Positions 1 to 7,608 of a DNA stretch of 35,221 nt are shown here, piece after piece; position 1 is the first letter of the stretch; each line of letters opens with the position of its first letter. A program made the position numbers and the translations under genes. The stretch comes from an uncultured Hyphomicrobiaceae bacterium (GTDB lineage: Bacteria > Pseudomonadota > Alphaproteobacteria > Rhizobiales > CALHAX01): positions 1 through 35,221 of the forward strand of contig CALHAX010000098.1 in the NCBI GenBank assembly GCA_937931785.1, given 5' to 3'. The notes under the pieces are model-generated. The model saw only the letters and a program-made list of their open reading frames with translations. It searched no databases and was not told where the DNA came from.

Positions 1-2073
1 AATCCAGAGTTTCTGTCCACCAGAAATTACGACCGTGCATTCTACATCCGCATCGCCCGTGCCACTGCCTACGACGCCGAGCTTTTTCATAAAGCTGTTC
101 GATGCATTGCTGCTTTTGCACGTGTTGAACCCCAGGGGTACAACCGTGATGCAGCACAAGATGCGATAGCCTCCCTATTTCAGATCCATTTGTCTGGAAC
201 TAGCGCTACTCCCCAAATGCGCGCTGACTTAGTTGGATCAATGCTTGCTGCACCAGAACTAGAACAACAGAAACTTGGGTTGTGCTGTCTCGAAGCTGCA
301 CTAGAGGCTTCTCACTTCTCAGCAACATACGATCCCGAGTTTGGTGCAAGAAAAAGGGGATATGGGTGGCGACCTAAACTTGTGCGAGATGTCTCCCTTT
401 GGTTTGGATTGTTTCTGAGCATTGCCCAGAACTTTGGAGAGGCACGTACGCCGATCGGAAACCGCATTAGAAGTATGGTTGGGCATAAATTTCCTGGGTT
501 GTGGAAGCATGGAGCTGTTCTCGACGAGATGGAGCGCATTGCGGCTACCTTTCACCATTCAGGTGGTTGGCCTGAAGGTTGGCGCGCCACAAAACTGACC
601 CTCAAGTACAACCGGACAAAAATGCCTACAGACGTACTCGCCCGCCTTGTAGCGCTTGAAGAAAAACTGCGTCCTGTCGACTTGGTTGGCTCAGTCCGAG
701 GGCATGTGTTTGGTGACGGACTAAGTGTCGTTGATGTAGACGATGATGAAGAGACCAGCGGGGTCGAAAGCTACGAGCGTGCCCAGGCGAAATCCAAGGA
801 ACTGGGTCGTTTGGTTGCTGTTGACGATGACGCGTTCGCTACACTTTTGCCCGAAGTGATGCGAGAGAATACGATGTTTGTCATGGCTTTCGGTGCAGGG
901 GTTGGTGAACTGCTCCCATTGTCGGATAGTATTGTTGAAAAACTACGTTCGCTGTTCGCAGAGATCCCAAACAAAGAACTCTCCGTTGCATTCGTCATGT
1001 CGTTCCTTGGGGCTGCGCATCGGCAAGATGAGAGCGCCGTCGAGACCTTTCTTGACATGGCTTTGGAAGATGGCATTTTTGCTCCATACTTCCCATTGTT
1101 GCAATGTGGCGTTGAATTGAACGACGCCGGCGTCGCTCGTTTACATCGAGCACTTGAACTTGGTCATGCGCCTGTGCACCGCTATCAAACTCTTGCAAGT
1201 GGTAGGGCGACAGACCCTTTAACGATACGCGAGGTTGCCTCGCTTGTAACTGCGATTTCAATACGTGACGGTGGACAGGTCGTCGCCATCGACATCCTCG
1301 CCATGGTTGTTCACTGCTCCGGCAACAAGGAAACTGAATACAAGGACGAGCTCAAAAATTTCTGTGGCACGTTTCTGTCCCAGCCATTCAGTTTGCCAAG
1401 CGATCATCTGAACGATCACTTAAACTACGAAATCAGACAACTCATTAAATATGCCGTTGTTGGACAGGGGCGAGAGACCGTTGCCGTAGATATATATCGC
1501 GCACTAGAGGAAAACAAAGACGACACACGGCTGTTCAGGCAAGACCGAAATTTGGAACCACTCTTAAAGCATCAGCCCATTGCAATGCTCGATGAAATAT
1601 TCGTACCGGATCAAAATGGCAGCTATGTTGATGCACAGAACAAGCTTTCGACAAACTGGTCTCGAGACGCAGCCGCAATAGACCATGCACCTGTAAGCGC
1701 GGTCATGGAGTGGTGTTCGGTGGAGCCCAACACTCGCGTGCCGTTCATCGCTTCGTGCCACAATCCGTTCTCAGATGCCGAAAAACCACCCTACGAATGG
1801 CAAGAACTCGCACTGGAGTTACTTCGGCAGGCCTCGGATAAAAGCGAGGTTCTCGAGTTGATTGTCGATCATGTTTTTCCCACGGGCTGGTCAGGTTCCC
1901 GCGCGGCGATCATTCGGCAGCGTGCTGAGCTGTTTGATCAACTGCCATCACTTGTAGACGGTGTAACGGAAGAACATGTTCGTCCTATCAAGCAGCGACT
2001 TGATGAGGTTGTGGAAAGTGACGAACAACATGAGGCGGAAAATGACCGTATTCGAGATGAGCGGTTCGAGTAA
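1..2073 (+). CDS. Large hypothetical protein, 5'-truncated by window edge
   Basis: The reading frame is open from base 1 to the TAA at 2071-2073, giving at least 690 residues, and no start is visible, so the real gene begins to the left. I do not recognise a named domain with certainty. The N-terminal visible part has helical, HEAT-like texture followed by the stretch DPEFGARKRGYGW near residues 112-124, then a largely helical body with many acidic residues and a highly charged C-terminal tail (DEQHEAENDRIRDERFE). No signal peptide or membrane segment is seen. Its length, helical C-terminal character and location on a tRNA-linked island fit the sensor end of a large STAND/NACHT-type or SIR2-linked NTPase, but this is inference only. 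The base composition seems more AT-rich than the core genes to the right. Confidence 0.75.
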   Translation, partial: NPEFLSTRNYDRAFYIRIARATAYDAELFHKAVRCIAAFARVEPQGYNRDAAQDAIASLFQIHLSGTSATPQMRADLVGSMLAAPELEQQKLGLCCLEAALEASHFSATYDPEFGARKRGYGWRPKLVRDVSLWFGLFLSIAQNFGEARTPIGNRIRSMVGHKFPGLWKHGAVLDEMERIAATFHHSGGWPEGWRATKLTLKYNRTKMPTDVLARLVALEEKLRPVDLVGSVRGHVFGDGLSVVDVDDDEETSGVESYERAQAKSKELGRLVAVDDDAFATLLPEVMRENTMFVMAFGAGVGELLPLSDSIVEKLRSLFAEIPNKELSVAFVMSFLGAAHRQDESAVETFLDMALEDGIFAPYFPLLQCGVELNDAGVARLHRALELGHAPVHRYQTLASGRATDPLTIREVASLVTAISIRDGGQVVAIDILAMVVHCSGNKETEYKDELKNFCGTFLSQPFSLPSDHLNDHLNYEIRQLIKYAVVGQGRETVAVDIYRALEENKDDTRLFRQDRNLEPLLKHQPIAMLDEIFVPDQNGSYVDAQNKLSTNWSRDAAAIDHAPVSAVMEWCSVEPNTRVPFIASCHNPFSDAEKPPYEWQELALELLRQASDKSEVLELIVDHVFPTGWSGSRAAIIRQRAELFDQLPSLVDGVTEEHVRPIKQRLDEVVESDEQHEAENDRIRDERFE

Positions 2074-2179
2074 CAAGCACTTATGTTCAAATAATCGCAT
2101 TCGAAAAATTAGCGGTGAATCTGTGCGGAATCTCGCCGCGACGGGATTGCTTTGTTCCCTACTCATAGGGTCGGTTGTG

Positions 2180-2479
2180 TCACTCTGCGGCTTCCGTAGA
2201 AGTGTAGGCTTGGTCAGGGCGATTGGGTGATTGGGGGTATTGGAGTTCTAGCTGACCGTCGGCGACCATCGGTGCGAGATGTCTTTCACGCAGCCCCGCA
2301 GGCTCGAGCTTGCACAGCTGCGCTATCTGGTCAGCTGTGAGGAATCTCCCAAGGCAGAGTGCCCGGATTGTCGATCGCATTACGTTTGCGGAAACGCCAC
2401 GTTTTGTGGAAACCGGCGCTATTATGTGTTGAGTCGGCATCGTTATGTAAGGAGCATCCAGATTAAGTAGCGCAAACAA
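2180..2479 (-). pseudogene. Remnant of AlbA_2/RecG-like ATP-binding regulator (C-terminal winged helix)
   Basis: The frame encodes about 99 residues whose last 65 match, from memory, the C-terminal winged helix of ATP-binding proteins with an AlbA_2 (Schlafen-like) domain. The helix RALCLGRFLTADQIAQL is followed by LRERHLAPMVADGQLELQYP and the typical ending PNRPDQAYTST. The N-terminal AlbA_2 and ATPase parts, normally several hundred residues, are absent; a TGA lies in frame shortly upstream and the only early start is a TTG at 2479. It therefore looks like a broken 3' fragment and not a working gene. Its position between the large partial gene and a tRNA-derived repeat fits decay inside a mobile island. 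A small functional winged-helix protein starting at the internal ATG near residue 14 is possible but less likely. Confidence 0.55.
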
Positions 2480-2679
2480 AGCGGATGTTTCACTCAGAAT
2501 TCAGCGCCTGTCGCTACCGACTCAATTACCTGTCATCCAGGAGAAAAATTCAGCGAGCGTTGCAGCATTCCTCCCTACACAGAACGTTTTCCAATCCTCC
2601 GGACATAACGGGAACATACGGGGATAATTGGAAAACATATATCGTTGTGTTTCAATAACTTAGTGCGTATATGTTCAAA

Positions 2680-2724
2680 TTCGTAATGACGGGGTCGGGT
2701 GTTCAAGTCACCCATGCGGCACCA
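2680..2724 (+). repeat. 3' half of tRNA-Thr(CGU): attachment-site scar of an island
   Basis: The sequence matches the 3' half of a tRNA. It has an anticodon loop TTCGTAA (anticodon CGT) at 2680-2686, a variable region, a T arm with stem GGGTG/CACCC around the loop TTCAAGT at 2697-2713, an acceptor strand ATGCGGC, discriminator A and an encoded CCA ending at 2724. Bases upstream of the loop do not pair with the 3' anticodon strand, and there is no D arm or 5' acceptor (GCCGCAT) in place, so this is not a complete tRNA. tRNA-Thr(CGU), like E. coli thrW, is a known site for tyrosine integrases. A 3'-end copy in this orientation marks the right border of an element whose intact tRNA lies to the left. 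The surrounding stretch 2480-2821 holds no gene that I can support. Confidence 0.8.
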
Positions 2725-2821
2725 TTTTTTATAATGAATTTCAACGCATCGCACCAATAAGCTCGCGGCGAAATAAAGTACGCTGTCTCTCGGCACCTGA
2801 GTTGTCGTCAATGGCACAAAC

Positions 2822-3169
2822 CTAAGTTCGTAACAGACCAACAACCAACTGTGCTGTCAGATCGACAGCGTGTTCGATACTTTTGGAAATCGCTGCCGCA
2901 TCACGGACATCCGGTGGGTAAAGCGCGCTTGCTTCGCCACTGTAGTGACGCCAGATCGCACGGGTGACACCGTTGCGACGGCACAGAATGTTGAAGTCCT
3001 CAGTCAGATCGAACGACCAGCCAATATCACCATAACCACCCGTATCGCCCAACTGCTGGTGCAGTGCGCGCATCTTTGCCTCTATGGCAATCAGCTCCGC
3101 TGGCTTTTCCGCAAGCTGGGCTTGCCGAATACGTGCCGCGCGGATCAGGGCTTGTTCAAAGTCTGACAT
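2822..3169 (-). CDS. Hypothetical protein, 115 aa
   Basis: The start is the ATG at 3169, preceded by a G-rich ribosome site (GGGGGA), rather than the upstream codon at 3196. The protein begins MSDFEQALIRAARIRQAQL and is soluble, with an amphipathic N-terminal helix rich in Ala, Arg and Glu and a second half containing WSFDLTEDFNILCRRNGV and WRHYSGEAS. There is no signal peptide, membrane segment or cofactor motif. I do not recognise the family. It is the first gene to the right of the tRNA-Thr scar, so it probably belongs to the core chromosome, and it is transcribed away from the aldehyde oxidoreductase operon. Confidence that it is a real gene rests on length, ribosome site and protein-like composition. 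Confidence 0.6.
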   Translation of the reverse strand: MSDFEQALIRAARIRQAQLAEKPAELIAIEAKMRALHQQLGDTGGYGDIGWSFDLTEDFNILCRRNGVTRAIWRHYSGEASALYPPDVRDAAAISKSIEHAVDLTAQLVVGLLRT

Positions 3170-3496
3170 ACATCCCCCACACCGTGTTGTCCTCACGTAC
3201 AGATTGGACAGACAACACGAACACGATATCTAAGATGATTCGCACAGCTGCGGTATAGCCGACCGGCCACGGCCCCCACATGTGTATCAAATGACGATGA
3301 AATTTTCCCAATGCTTGCCGTTACTATGGCTCCGCATGCGTGACCTCGCCAAAAACGTGGCTTGATTGCTGGACTGCAAAAGCCTTTAATCGGCATGCAA
3401 CGTGTGCGACCGGCATTGAATTCGGCGCATGGAACGACGCAGGAGGAAACGCAGCATACGTCACGACATATGCTGACCCATATAGAAAGGGCTGCA
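3170..3496. other. Divergent intergenic region upstream of the aldehyde oxidoreductase operon
   Basis: This 327-base gap separates the minus-strand hypothetical gene from the plus-strand operon. It contains one good sigma-70-like promoter (3362-3390, listed separately) and a strong Shine-Dalgarno-like AGGAGG at 3441-3446 that has no start codon at a useful distance; the nearest in-frame ATG, at 3470, is 23 bases away. I looked for a molybdenum/tungsten cofactor riboswitch and for a sigma-54 -24/-12 site and could not support either. Confidence 0.5.
3362..3390 (+). promoter_or_regulatory. Sigma-70-like promoter of the aldehyde oxidoreductase operon
   Basis: The -35 element TTGATT (3362-3367) and -10 element TTTAAT (3385-3390) are separated by exactly 17 bases and match the consensus at 4 and 5 of 6 positions. 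A transcript starting near 3397 would carry a 5' leader of about 100 bases before the ferredoxin start at 3497. This is the best promoter match seen in the gap, but it is a visual call. Confidence 0.5.
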
Positions 3497-3970
3497 ATGC
3501 AACGTGCTCTCGTGATTGATCCGGGCAAATGTACCGGGTGTAAACAGTGCGAACTTGCCTGTTCGTACGTCAAGGAAGGCGCCTTCAACCCCTCAAAGTC
3601 ACGCATTCGAGTGTTCGATTTCCACCAGAATGCACGCTTTGTGCCCTACACTTGTACCCAGTGCGACGAAGCCTGGTGCCAGCAGGCCTGCCCCACCAAC
3701 GCCATCACAACCGACGCGTTCGGCGTCAAGAACGTCAACGACAACCTGTGCGTTGGCTGCAAGGTGTGTACGATCGCCTGCCCGTTCGGCACGGTGAATT
3801 ACAATGTCGCGACCGGCAAGGTCATCAAATGCGACCTGTGTGGTGGTGACCCGGCCTGCGCCTCGGCCTGCCCGACCGACGCGATCGCTTATACGGACGT
3901 TGAACAGGCTGGCTTCGACAAGATGCAGGCCTGGGCACAGAAAACCGACGCTGGCGCACTACAGGCCTAG
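3497..3970 (+). CDS. aorA: Four-cluster ferredoxin subunit of aldehyde oxidoreductase (AorA-like)
   Basis: This 157-residue cytoplasmic electron carrier has sixteen cysteines arranged for four [4Fe-4S] clusters: C12/15/18/22, C53/56/61/65, C85/88/91/95 and C112/115/121/125. That is the pattern of the DmsB/HycB polyferredoxin group. The start is ATG 3497, preceded by AGAAAGG at 3484-3490; longer in-frame starts add residues that do not look like this family. It is followed 85 bases later by the tungsten-type catalytic subunit and then by a FAD oxidoreductase, the same order as the AorABC enzyme described from Aromatoleum aromaticum. It should pass electrons from the W-pterin subunit to the FAD subunit. 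The subunit letter is assigned by analogy. Confidence 0.92.
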   Translation: MQRALVIDPGKCTGCKQCELACSYVKEGAFNPSKSRIRVFDFHQNARFVPYTCTQCDEAWCQQACPTNAITTDAFGVKNVNDNLCVGCKVCTIACPFGTVNYNVATGKVIKCDLCGGDPACASACPTDAIAYTDVEQAGFDKMQAWAQKTDAGALQA

Positions 3971-4055
3971 GATGAGCAATCCGCAGGTGTGGCGCGATAG
4001 TTCTCGCGCACCAGGCAAGCCTGCAGAAAGAACCTTGAATGCAAGGAGAATAATT

Positions 4056-5903
4056 ATGGCATGGATGCGAAAACTCCTCCGTGTAAATCTCACCACCGGA
4101 AACATTGTCGAAGAGCCGCTCAACATGGAGTGGGCGCAGAAATATCTCGGTCAGCGCGGGCTGGCTTCGAAATATTTAACGGAAGAAATCGATCCGAAAG
4201 TTGATCCGCTCAGCCCGGACAACAAACTGATCTTCTGCACCGGCCCGTTGACGGGTACGAGTGCATCGACCGGTGGGCGATATTCCGTGATCACGAAAGG
4301 GGCTCTGACGGGGGCAATCGCCTGCTCCAATTCAGGCGGATACTTTGGCCCGGAACTGAAATTTGCCGGTTACGACATGATCATCTTCGAGGGTAAGGCG
4401 GAAAAGCCGGTCTACCTGACGGTGATCGACGACAAGGTGACTTTGCAGGACGCAGGCGACCTGTGGGGTAAGTCGGTCTGGGACACGGAAGCCGCCATCA
4501 AGTCCAAACATCAGGACTCGATGATGCACATCGCCTCTATTGGCATCGCCGGTGAGAACCAGGTGCTCTACTCCTGCATCGTCAATGATCTCCACCGTGC
4601 TGCCGGACGCTCGGGGGTCGGAGCCGTTATGGGTTCGAAAAATCTCAAGGCCGTTGCGGTTCGCGGAACGGGCGGTGTCAAGGTCGATGATTTCATGGAG
4701 TTCATGAAAACCACCGAAGCTGGCAAGAAGGTTCTGGCTGACAATGCCGTAACGGGTGAGGGCCTGCCGACTTACGGTACGCAGGTTCTCATGAATGTCA
4801 TCAACGAGGCAGGTGCCTTGCCGACTCGCAACTCGCGCGATGTCCAGTTTGAAGGTGCACACGACATCTCAGCCGAAGCCATGGCGGAACCATCCGGCAA
4901 AGATGGCAAGCCGAACCTGCTTGCAAACCAGGGTTGCTTTGCCTGCACAATCGCGTGTGGGCGGATTTCCAAGATCAACGAGGAACACTTCACCGTCGTC
5001 AACAAACCGGAATACTGGCATGCGTCAGGGGGTCTTGAATACGAGGCTGCGTGGGCGCTGGGGGCGGCGACAGGCATCAACGATCTCGACGCACTGACCT
5101 ATGCAAACTTTATCTGCAACGAACAGGGGCTCGATCCAATCTCGTTCGGCGCGACCCTCGGTGCAGCCATGGAGCTTTGGGATCTTGGCATCCTGAACAG
5201 CGAAATCACGGGCGGTCTTGAGTTGAAATTTGGTTCCGCTGAAGCGCTCACAGCCGCGGTTGAAGCGACAGGTAAGGCTGAAGGGTTTGGTGCGGAACTC
5301 GGGATGGGATCTGCCCGTCTGACGGCCAAGTACGGCAAACCCGAACTCTCACAAACGGTGAAAGGTCAGGAATTCCCGGCCTACGACCCGCGCGGCATTC
5401 AGGGCATGGGCCTGACCTATGCCACATCGAACCGCGGCGCCTGCCACCTGCGCTCTTACACCGTGTCGTCCGAAATTCTCGGTATCCCCGAAAAAACGGA
5501 CCCTCTGGTGACGGAAGGAAAAGCCGGTCTTGTGAAGGCCTTCCAGGATGCAACGGCTGCTGTGGATAGCGCCGGGCTATGCGTATTCACAACGTTTGCA
5601 TGGACTCTTGAGGATATTGCTCCGCAAGTGAATGCAGCCTGCGAGGGAGAGTGGACTGTCGACACCATGCTCGAAGCGGGGGAACGGATCTGGAATCTGG
5701 AACGTCAGTTCAACAATCAGGCAGGCTTCACGGCAGCCGACGACAAGCTGCCTGAGCGCCTCATGAAGGACGCCGCCAAGACTGGTCCTGCCGAAGGGCT
5801 GGTTTCCGGCCTCGATGTCATGTTGCCGGAATACTATGAACTTCGAGGTTGGACAGCCGACGGCGTCCCCACCAACGAAACAATGGCGCGGTTGAGACTT
5901 TAG
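4056..5903 (+). CDS. aorB: Tungsten-type aldehyde:ferredoxin oxidoreductase catalytic subunit (AorB-like)
   Basis: This 615-residue protein is the full length usual for the AOR family, which oxidises aldehydes to carboxylic acids at a W-bis-pyranopterin site. The start is ATG 4056, set by AAGGAGAA at 4043-4050. Visible family features are GGRYSVITKGALTGAIACSN and the following GGYFGPELKFAGYD in the N-terminal pterin-binding domain, AGRSGVGAVMGSKNLKAVAV, and the [4Fe-4S] ligands C294, C297 and C301 (CFACTIAC), with the fourth, C509, in DSAGLC. All four cluster ligands are present, so it should be active. The substrate cannot be read from sequence; broad aldehyde detoxification or amino-acid and aromatic-aldehyde breakdown are the known roles of mesophilic members. 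The protein is probably cytoplasmic; no signal peptide is seen. Confidence 0.95.
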   Translation: MAWMRKLLRVNLTTGNIVEEPLNMEWAQKYLGQRGLASKYLTEEIDPKVDPLSPDNKLIFCTGPLTGTSASTGGRYSVITKGALTGAIACSNSGGYFGPELKFAGYDMIIFEGKAEKPVYLTVIDDKVTLQDAGDLWGKSVWDTEAAIKSKHQDSMMHIASIGIAGENQVLYSCIVNDLHRAAGRSGVGAVMGSKNLKAVAVRGTGGVKVDDFMEFMKTTEAGKKVLADNAVTGEGLPTYGTQVLMNVINEAGALPTRNSRDVQFEGAHDISAEAMAEPSGKDGKPNLLANQGCFACTIACGRISKINEEHFTVVNKPEYWHASGGLEYEAAWALGAATGINDLDALTYANFICNEQGLDPISFGATLGAAMELWDLGILNSEITGGLELKFGSAEALTAAVEATGKAEGFGAELGMGSARLTAKYGKPELSQTVKGQEFPAYDPRGIQGMGLTYATSNRGACHLRSYTVSSEILGIPEKTDPLVTEGKAGLVKAFQDATAAVDSAGLCVFTTFAWTLEDIAPQVNAACEGEWTVDTMLEAGERIWNLERQFNNQAGFTAADDKLPERLMKDAAKTGPAEGLVSGLDVMLPEYYELRGWTADGVPTNETMARLRL

Positions 5904-5910
5904 ACAAGTG

Positions 5911-5945
5911 GCGGTGCGATGTTGGATTAACCGGAATCGCACCGC
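5911..5945 (+). other. Perfect 10-bp hairpin between aorB and aorC
   Basis: GCGGTGCGAT at 5911-5920 is perfectly complementary to ATCGCACCGC at 5936-5945, with a 15-base loop. It begins 7 bases after the aorB stop and is not followed by a T run, so it resembles an mRNA-stabilising or processing hairpin inside an operon more than an intrinsic terminator. Confidence 0.6.
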
Positions 5946-6056
5946 TCCAGTACCCGGCATGTTTGGCGAGCGCCTTTACTGTTCTGGCGTCATCCGCGCG
6001 GTTGGGGGAACCAGATGAAGTCCTGCAAGTGCGGGCTGAATGGAGTGAAACTGTCT

Positions 6057-7316
6057 ATGGTCGATCCACACCACGTCATCATTGGAGCCGGCCCTGCGGG
6101 GGTAACCGCGGCGGAAACGCTCCGTAAACACGACGCGAATGCGCGCATTACGATCATAGGGGAAGAGCCGGAAGCGCCGTATTCCCGCATGGCGATTCCG
6201 TATCTCCTGGAAGGTGATATCCAGGAGGCAGGCACGCATTTGCGTACCGATGCGGAACACTTCAATTCCCTCGATATCAATGTTTCGCGTGAACGTGTCG
6301 GGACAGTCATGGCCGGTCAGAAGCGCCTCAAGCTTGAGAATGGCAATGATGTAGAGTTCGATAAACTCCTCATTGCGACGGGATCAAGTCCGATCAAGCC
6401 GCCGATCGATGGAATGGATCTTCCCGGTGTCCATAATTGCTGGACGCTTGCCGATGCCCGTAAGATCAATGATCTTGCCGTGTCAGGCTCCAACGTCGTT
6501 CTGCTTGGCGCCGGGTTCATTGGTTCCATCATCCTTGAAGCGCTTGCGTCCAAAGGAGTGAACCTCACGGTCGTTGAGATGGGCGATCGCATGGTGCCAC
6601 GTATGCTCGATGAAACCGCAGGAAACATGCTCAAATCCTGGTGCGAGGAACGCGGGATTCGAATTCTCACCTCAACGAAAGTGACTGAGGTTGTTGAGGC
6701 AACAGGTGGTCTTCATGTCGTCACGGACGGCGGCGAACGGCTCCCCGCAAAACTCTTTGTGGTCGCAGCGGGTGTGAAACCAAATTACGGCTTCCTGGCG
6801 TCAAGCGGTATAGAAGTCGGGTCAGGTGTCCACGTCGACAATCATATGCAAACCAATGTTCCCGGCATCTACGCGGCCGGAGACGTGGCCGAAGCCAGAG
6901 ACCTGTCGACCGGTGGCTATGACGTGCTCGCCATCCAGCCGGTTGCGGTTGAGCACGGCTACACCGCGGCCATGAATATGGCCGGCCACCCAACCGAACA
7001 CCGTGGAAGCCTGAACATGAATGTGCTCGATACCGTCGGGTTGATCTCTTCATCATTCGGATCATGGATGGGTGTGGACGGCGGAACCCGAGGCACGCTG
7101 GCCGACCAGTCCGGTTATCGCTACATCCGCCTTGAGTTCGACGATGATCGCCTCGTCGGTGGTCAGGCCGTCGGACTGACGGAGAATATCGGCATTATGC
7201 GCGGTCTCATCCAGACAGGCTTGCCGCTCGGGTCCTGGAAAGACAAGCTCATCGCAGCGCCTGAACGTCTTGCCGAAGCCTACATCGCAACGGCCCACGG
7301 CATCTCTCACGCATGA
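6057..7316 (+). CDS. aorC: FAD/NAD(P)-dependent oxidoreductase subunit (AorC-like)
   Basis: The protein has about 419 residues and the two-dinucleotide-fold layout of the pyridine nucleotide-disulfide oxidoreductase group. An N-terminal FAD motif (VIIGAGPAGVTAAE) is followed by a second NAD(H) motif near residue 150 (VVLLGAGFIGSIILEAL) and the late FAD motif GIYAAGDVAEA. It lacks the redox CxxxxC of disulfide reductases, as in ferredoxin and nitrite reductase-type members. I chose ATG 6057 (GGAG at 6042-6045) because the fold begins at once; ATG 6015, preceded by GGGGG, would add 14 residues and is a real alternative. Within the operon it is the likely electron exit that reduces NAD+ with electrons from aldehyde oxidation. 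Confidence 0.9.
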   Translation: MVDPHHVIIGAGPAGVTAAETLRKHDANARITIIGEEPEAPYSRMAIPYLLEGDIQEAGTHLRTDAEHFNSLDINVSRERVGTVMAGQKRLKLENGNDVEFDKLLIATGSSPIKPPIDGMDLPGVHNCWTLADARKINDLAVSGSNVVLLGAGFIGSIILEALASKGVNLTVVEMGDRMVPRMLDETAGNMLKSWCEERGIRILTSTKVTEVVEATGGLHVVTDGGERLPAKLFVVAAGVKPNYGFLASSGIEVGSGVHVDNHMQTNVPGIYAAGDVAEARDLSTGGYDVLAIQPVAVEHGYTAAMNMAGHPTEHRGSLNMNVLDTVGLISSSFGSWMGVDGGTRGTLADQSGYRYIRLEFDDDRLVGGQAVGLTENIGIMRGLIQTGLPLGSWKDKLIAAPERLAEAYIATAHGISHA

Positions 7317-7356
7317 TTGAAACAGAGAGGGTGGAAAATCGGATACATCACGCCCC

Positions 7357-7608
7357 ATGAAAGTAAAACTCAAACTTTACGCAACGCTTGGCAAATACCT
7401 TCCGCCAACCGCGAAGCGGAACGAGATCGACCTCACGGTAGACGAGACCACGTCCGTGCTCGATCTGCTCACCAGCCATAACGTTCCAATGGAAACCTGC
7501 CACCTGATCCTGGTGAACGGTGTATTTTCTCCACCAGCCAACGCAGCCAACGCGACCCTCAAGAATGGTGACATTGTTGCCGTGTGGCCTCCCGTGGCAG
7601 GCGGCTAA
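7357..7608 (+). CDS. MoaD/ThiS-like sulfur carrier protein
   Basis: This 83-residue protein has a ubiquitin-like beta-grasp and ends in the diglycine needed for activation (PPVAGG). It begins MKVKLKLYATLGKYLPP, typical of MoaD-like proteins linked to tungsten enzymes. The known role of the family is to carry a C-terminal thiocarboxylate that supplies the dithiolene sulfurs of molybdopterin; here it is probably dedicated to the tungsten cofactor of the neighbouring oxidoreductase. It follows the FAD subunit by 40 bases, and its TAA overlaps the ATG of the next gene by one base, so the two are translationally coupled. The family call is firm; the dedication to tungsten is inferred from context. 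Confidence 0.88.
   Translation: MKVKLKLYATLGKYLPPTAKRNEIDLTVDETTSVLDLLTSHNVPMETCHLILVNGVFSPPANAANATLKNGDIVAVWPPVAGG

Noticed and set aside
2575-2844. Minus-strand frame of 89 residues containing MGDLNTRPRHYEF
   Set aside because: This is the translated reverse complement of the tRNA-Thr fragment and its flanks, a common false ORF.
3170-3496. Molybdenum/tungsten cofactor riboswitch or sigma-54 promoter ahead of the AOR operon
   Set aside because: GC-rich pieces near 3331-3352 do not build the expected multi-helix junction, and the only TGGC...TTGC pair has the wrong spacing (7 bases rather than 10 between GG and GC).
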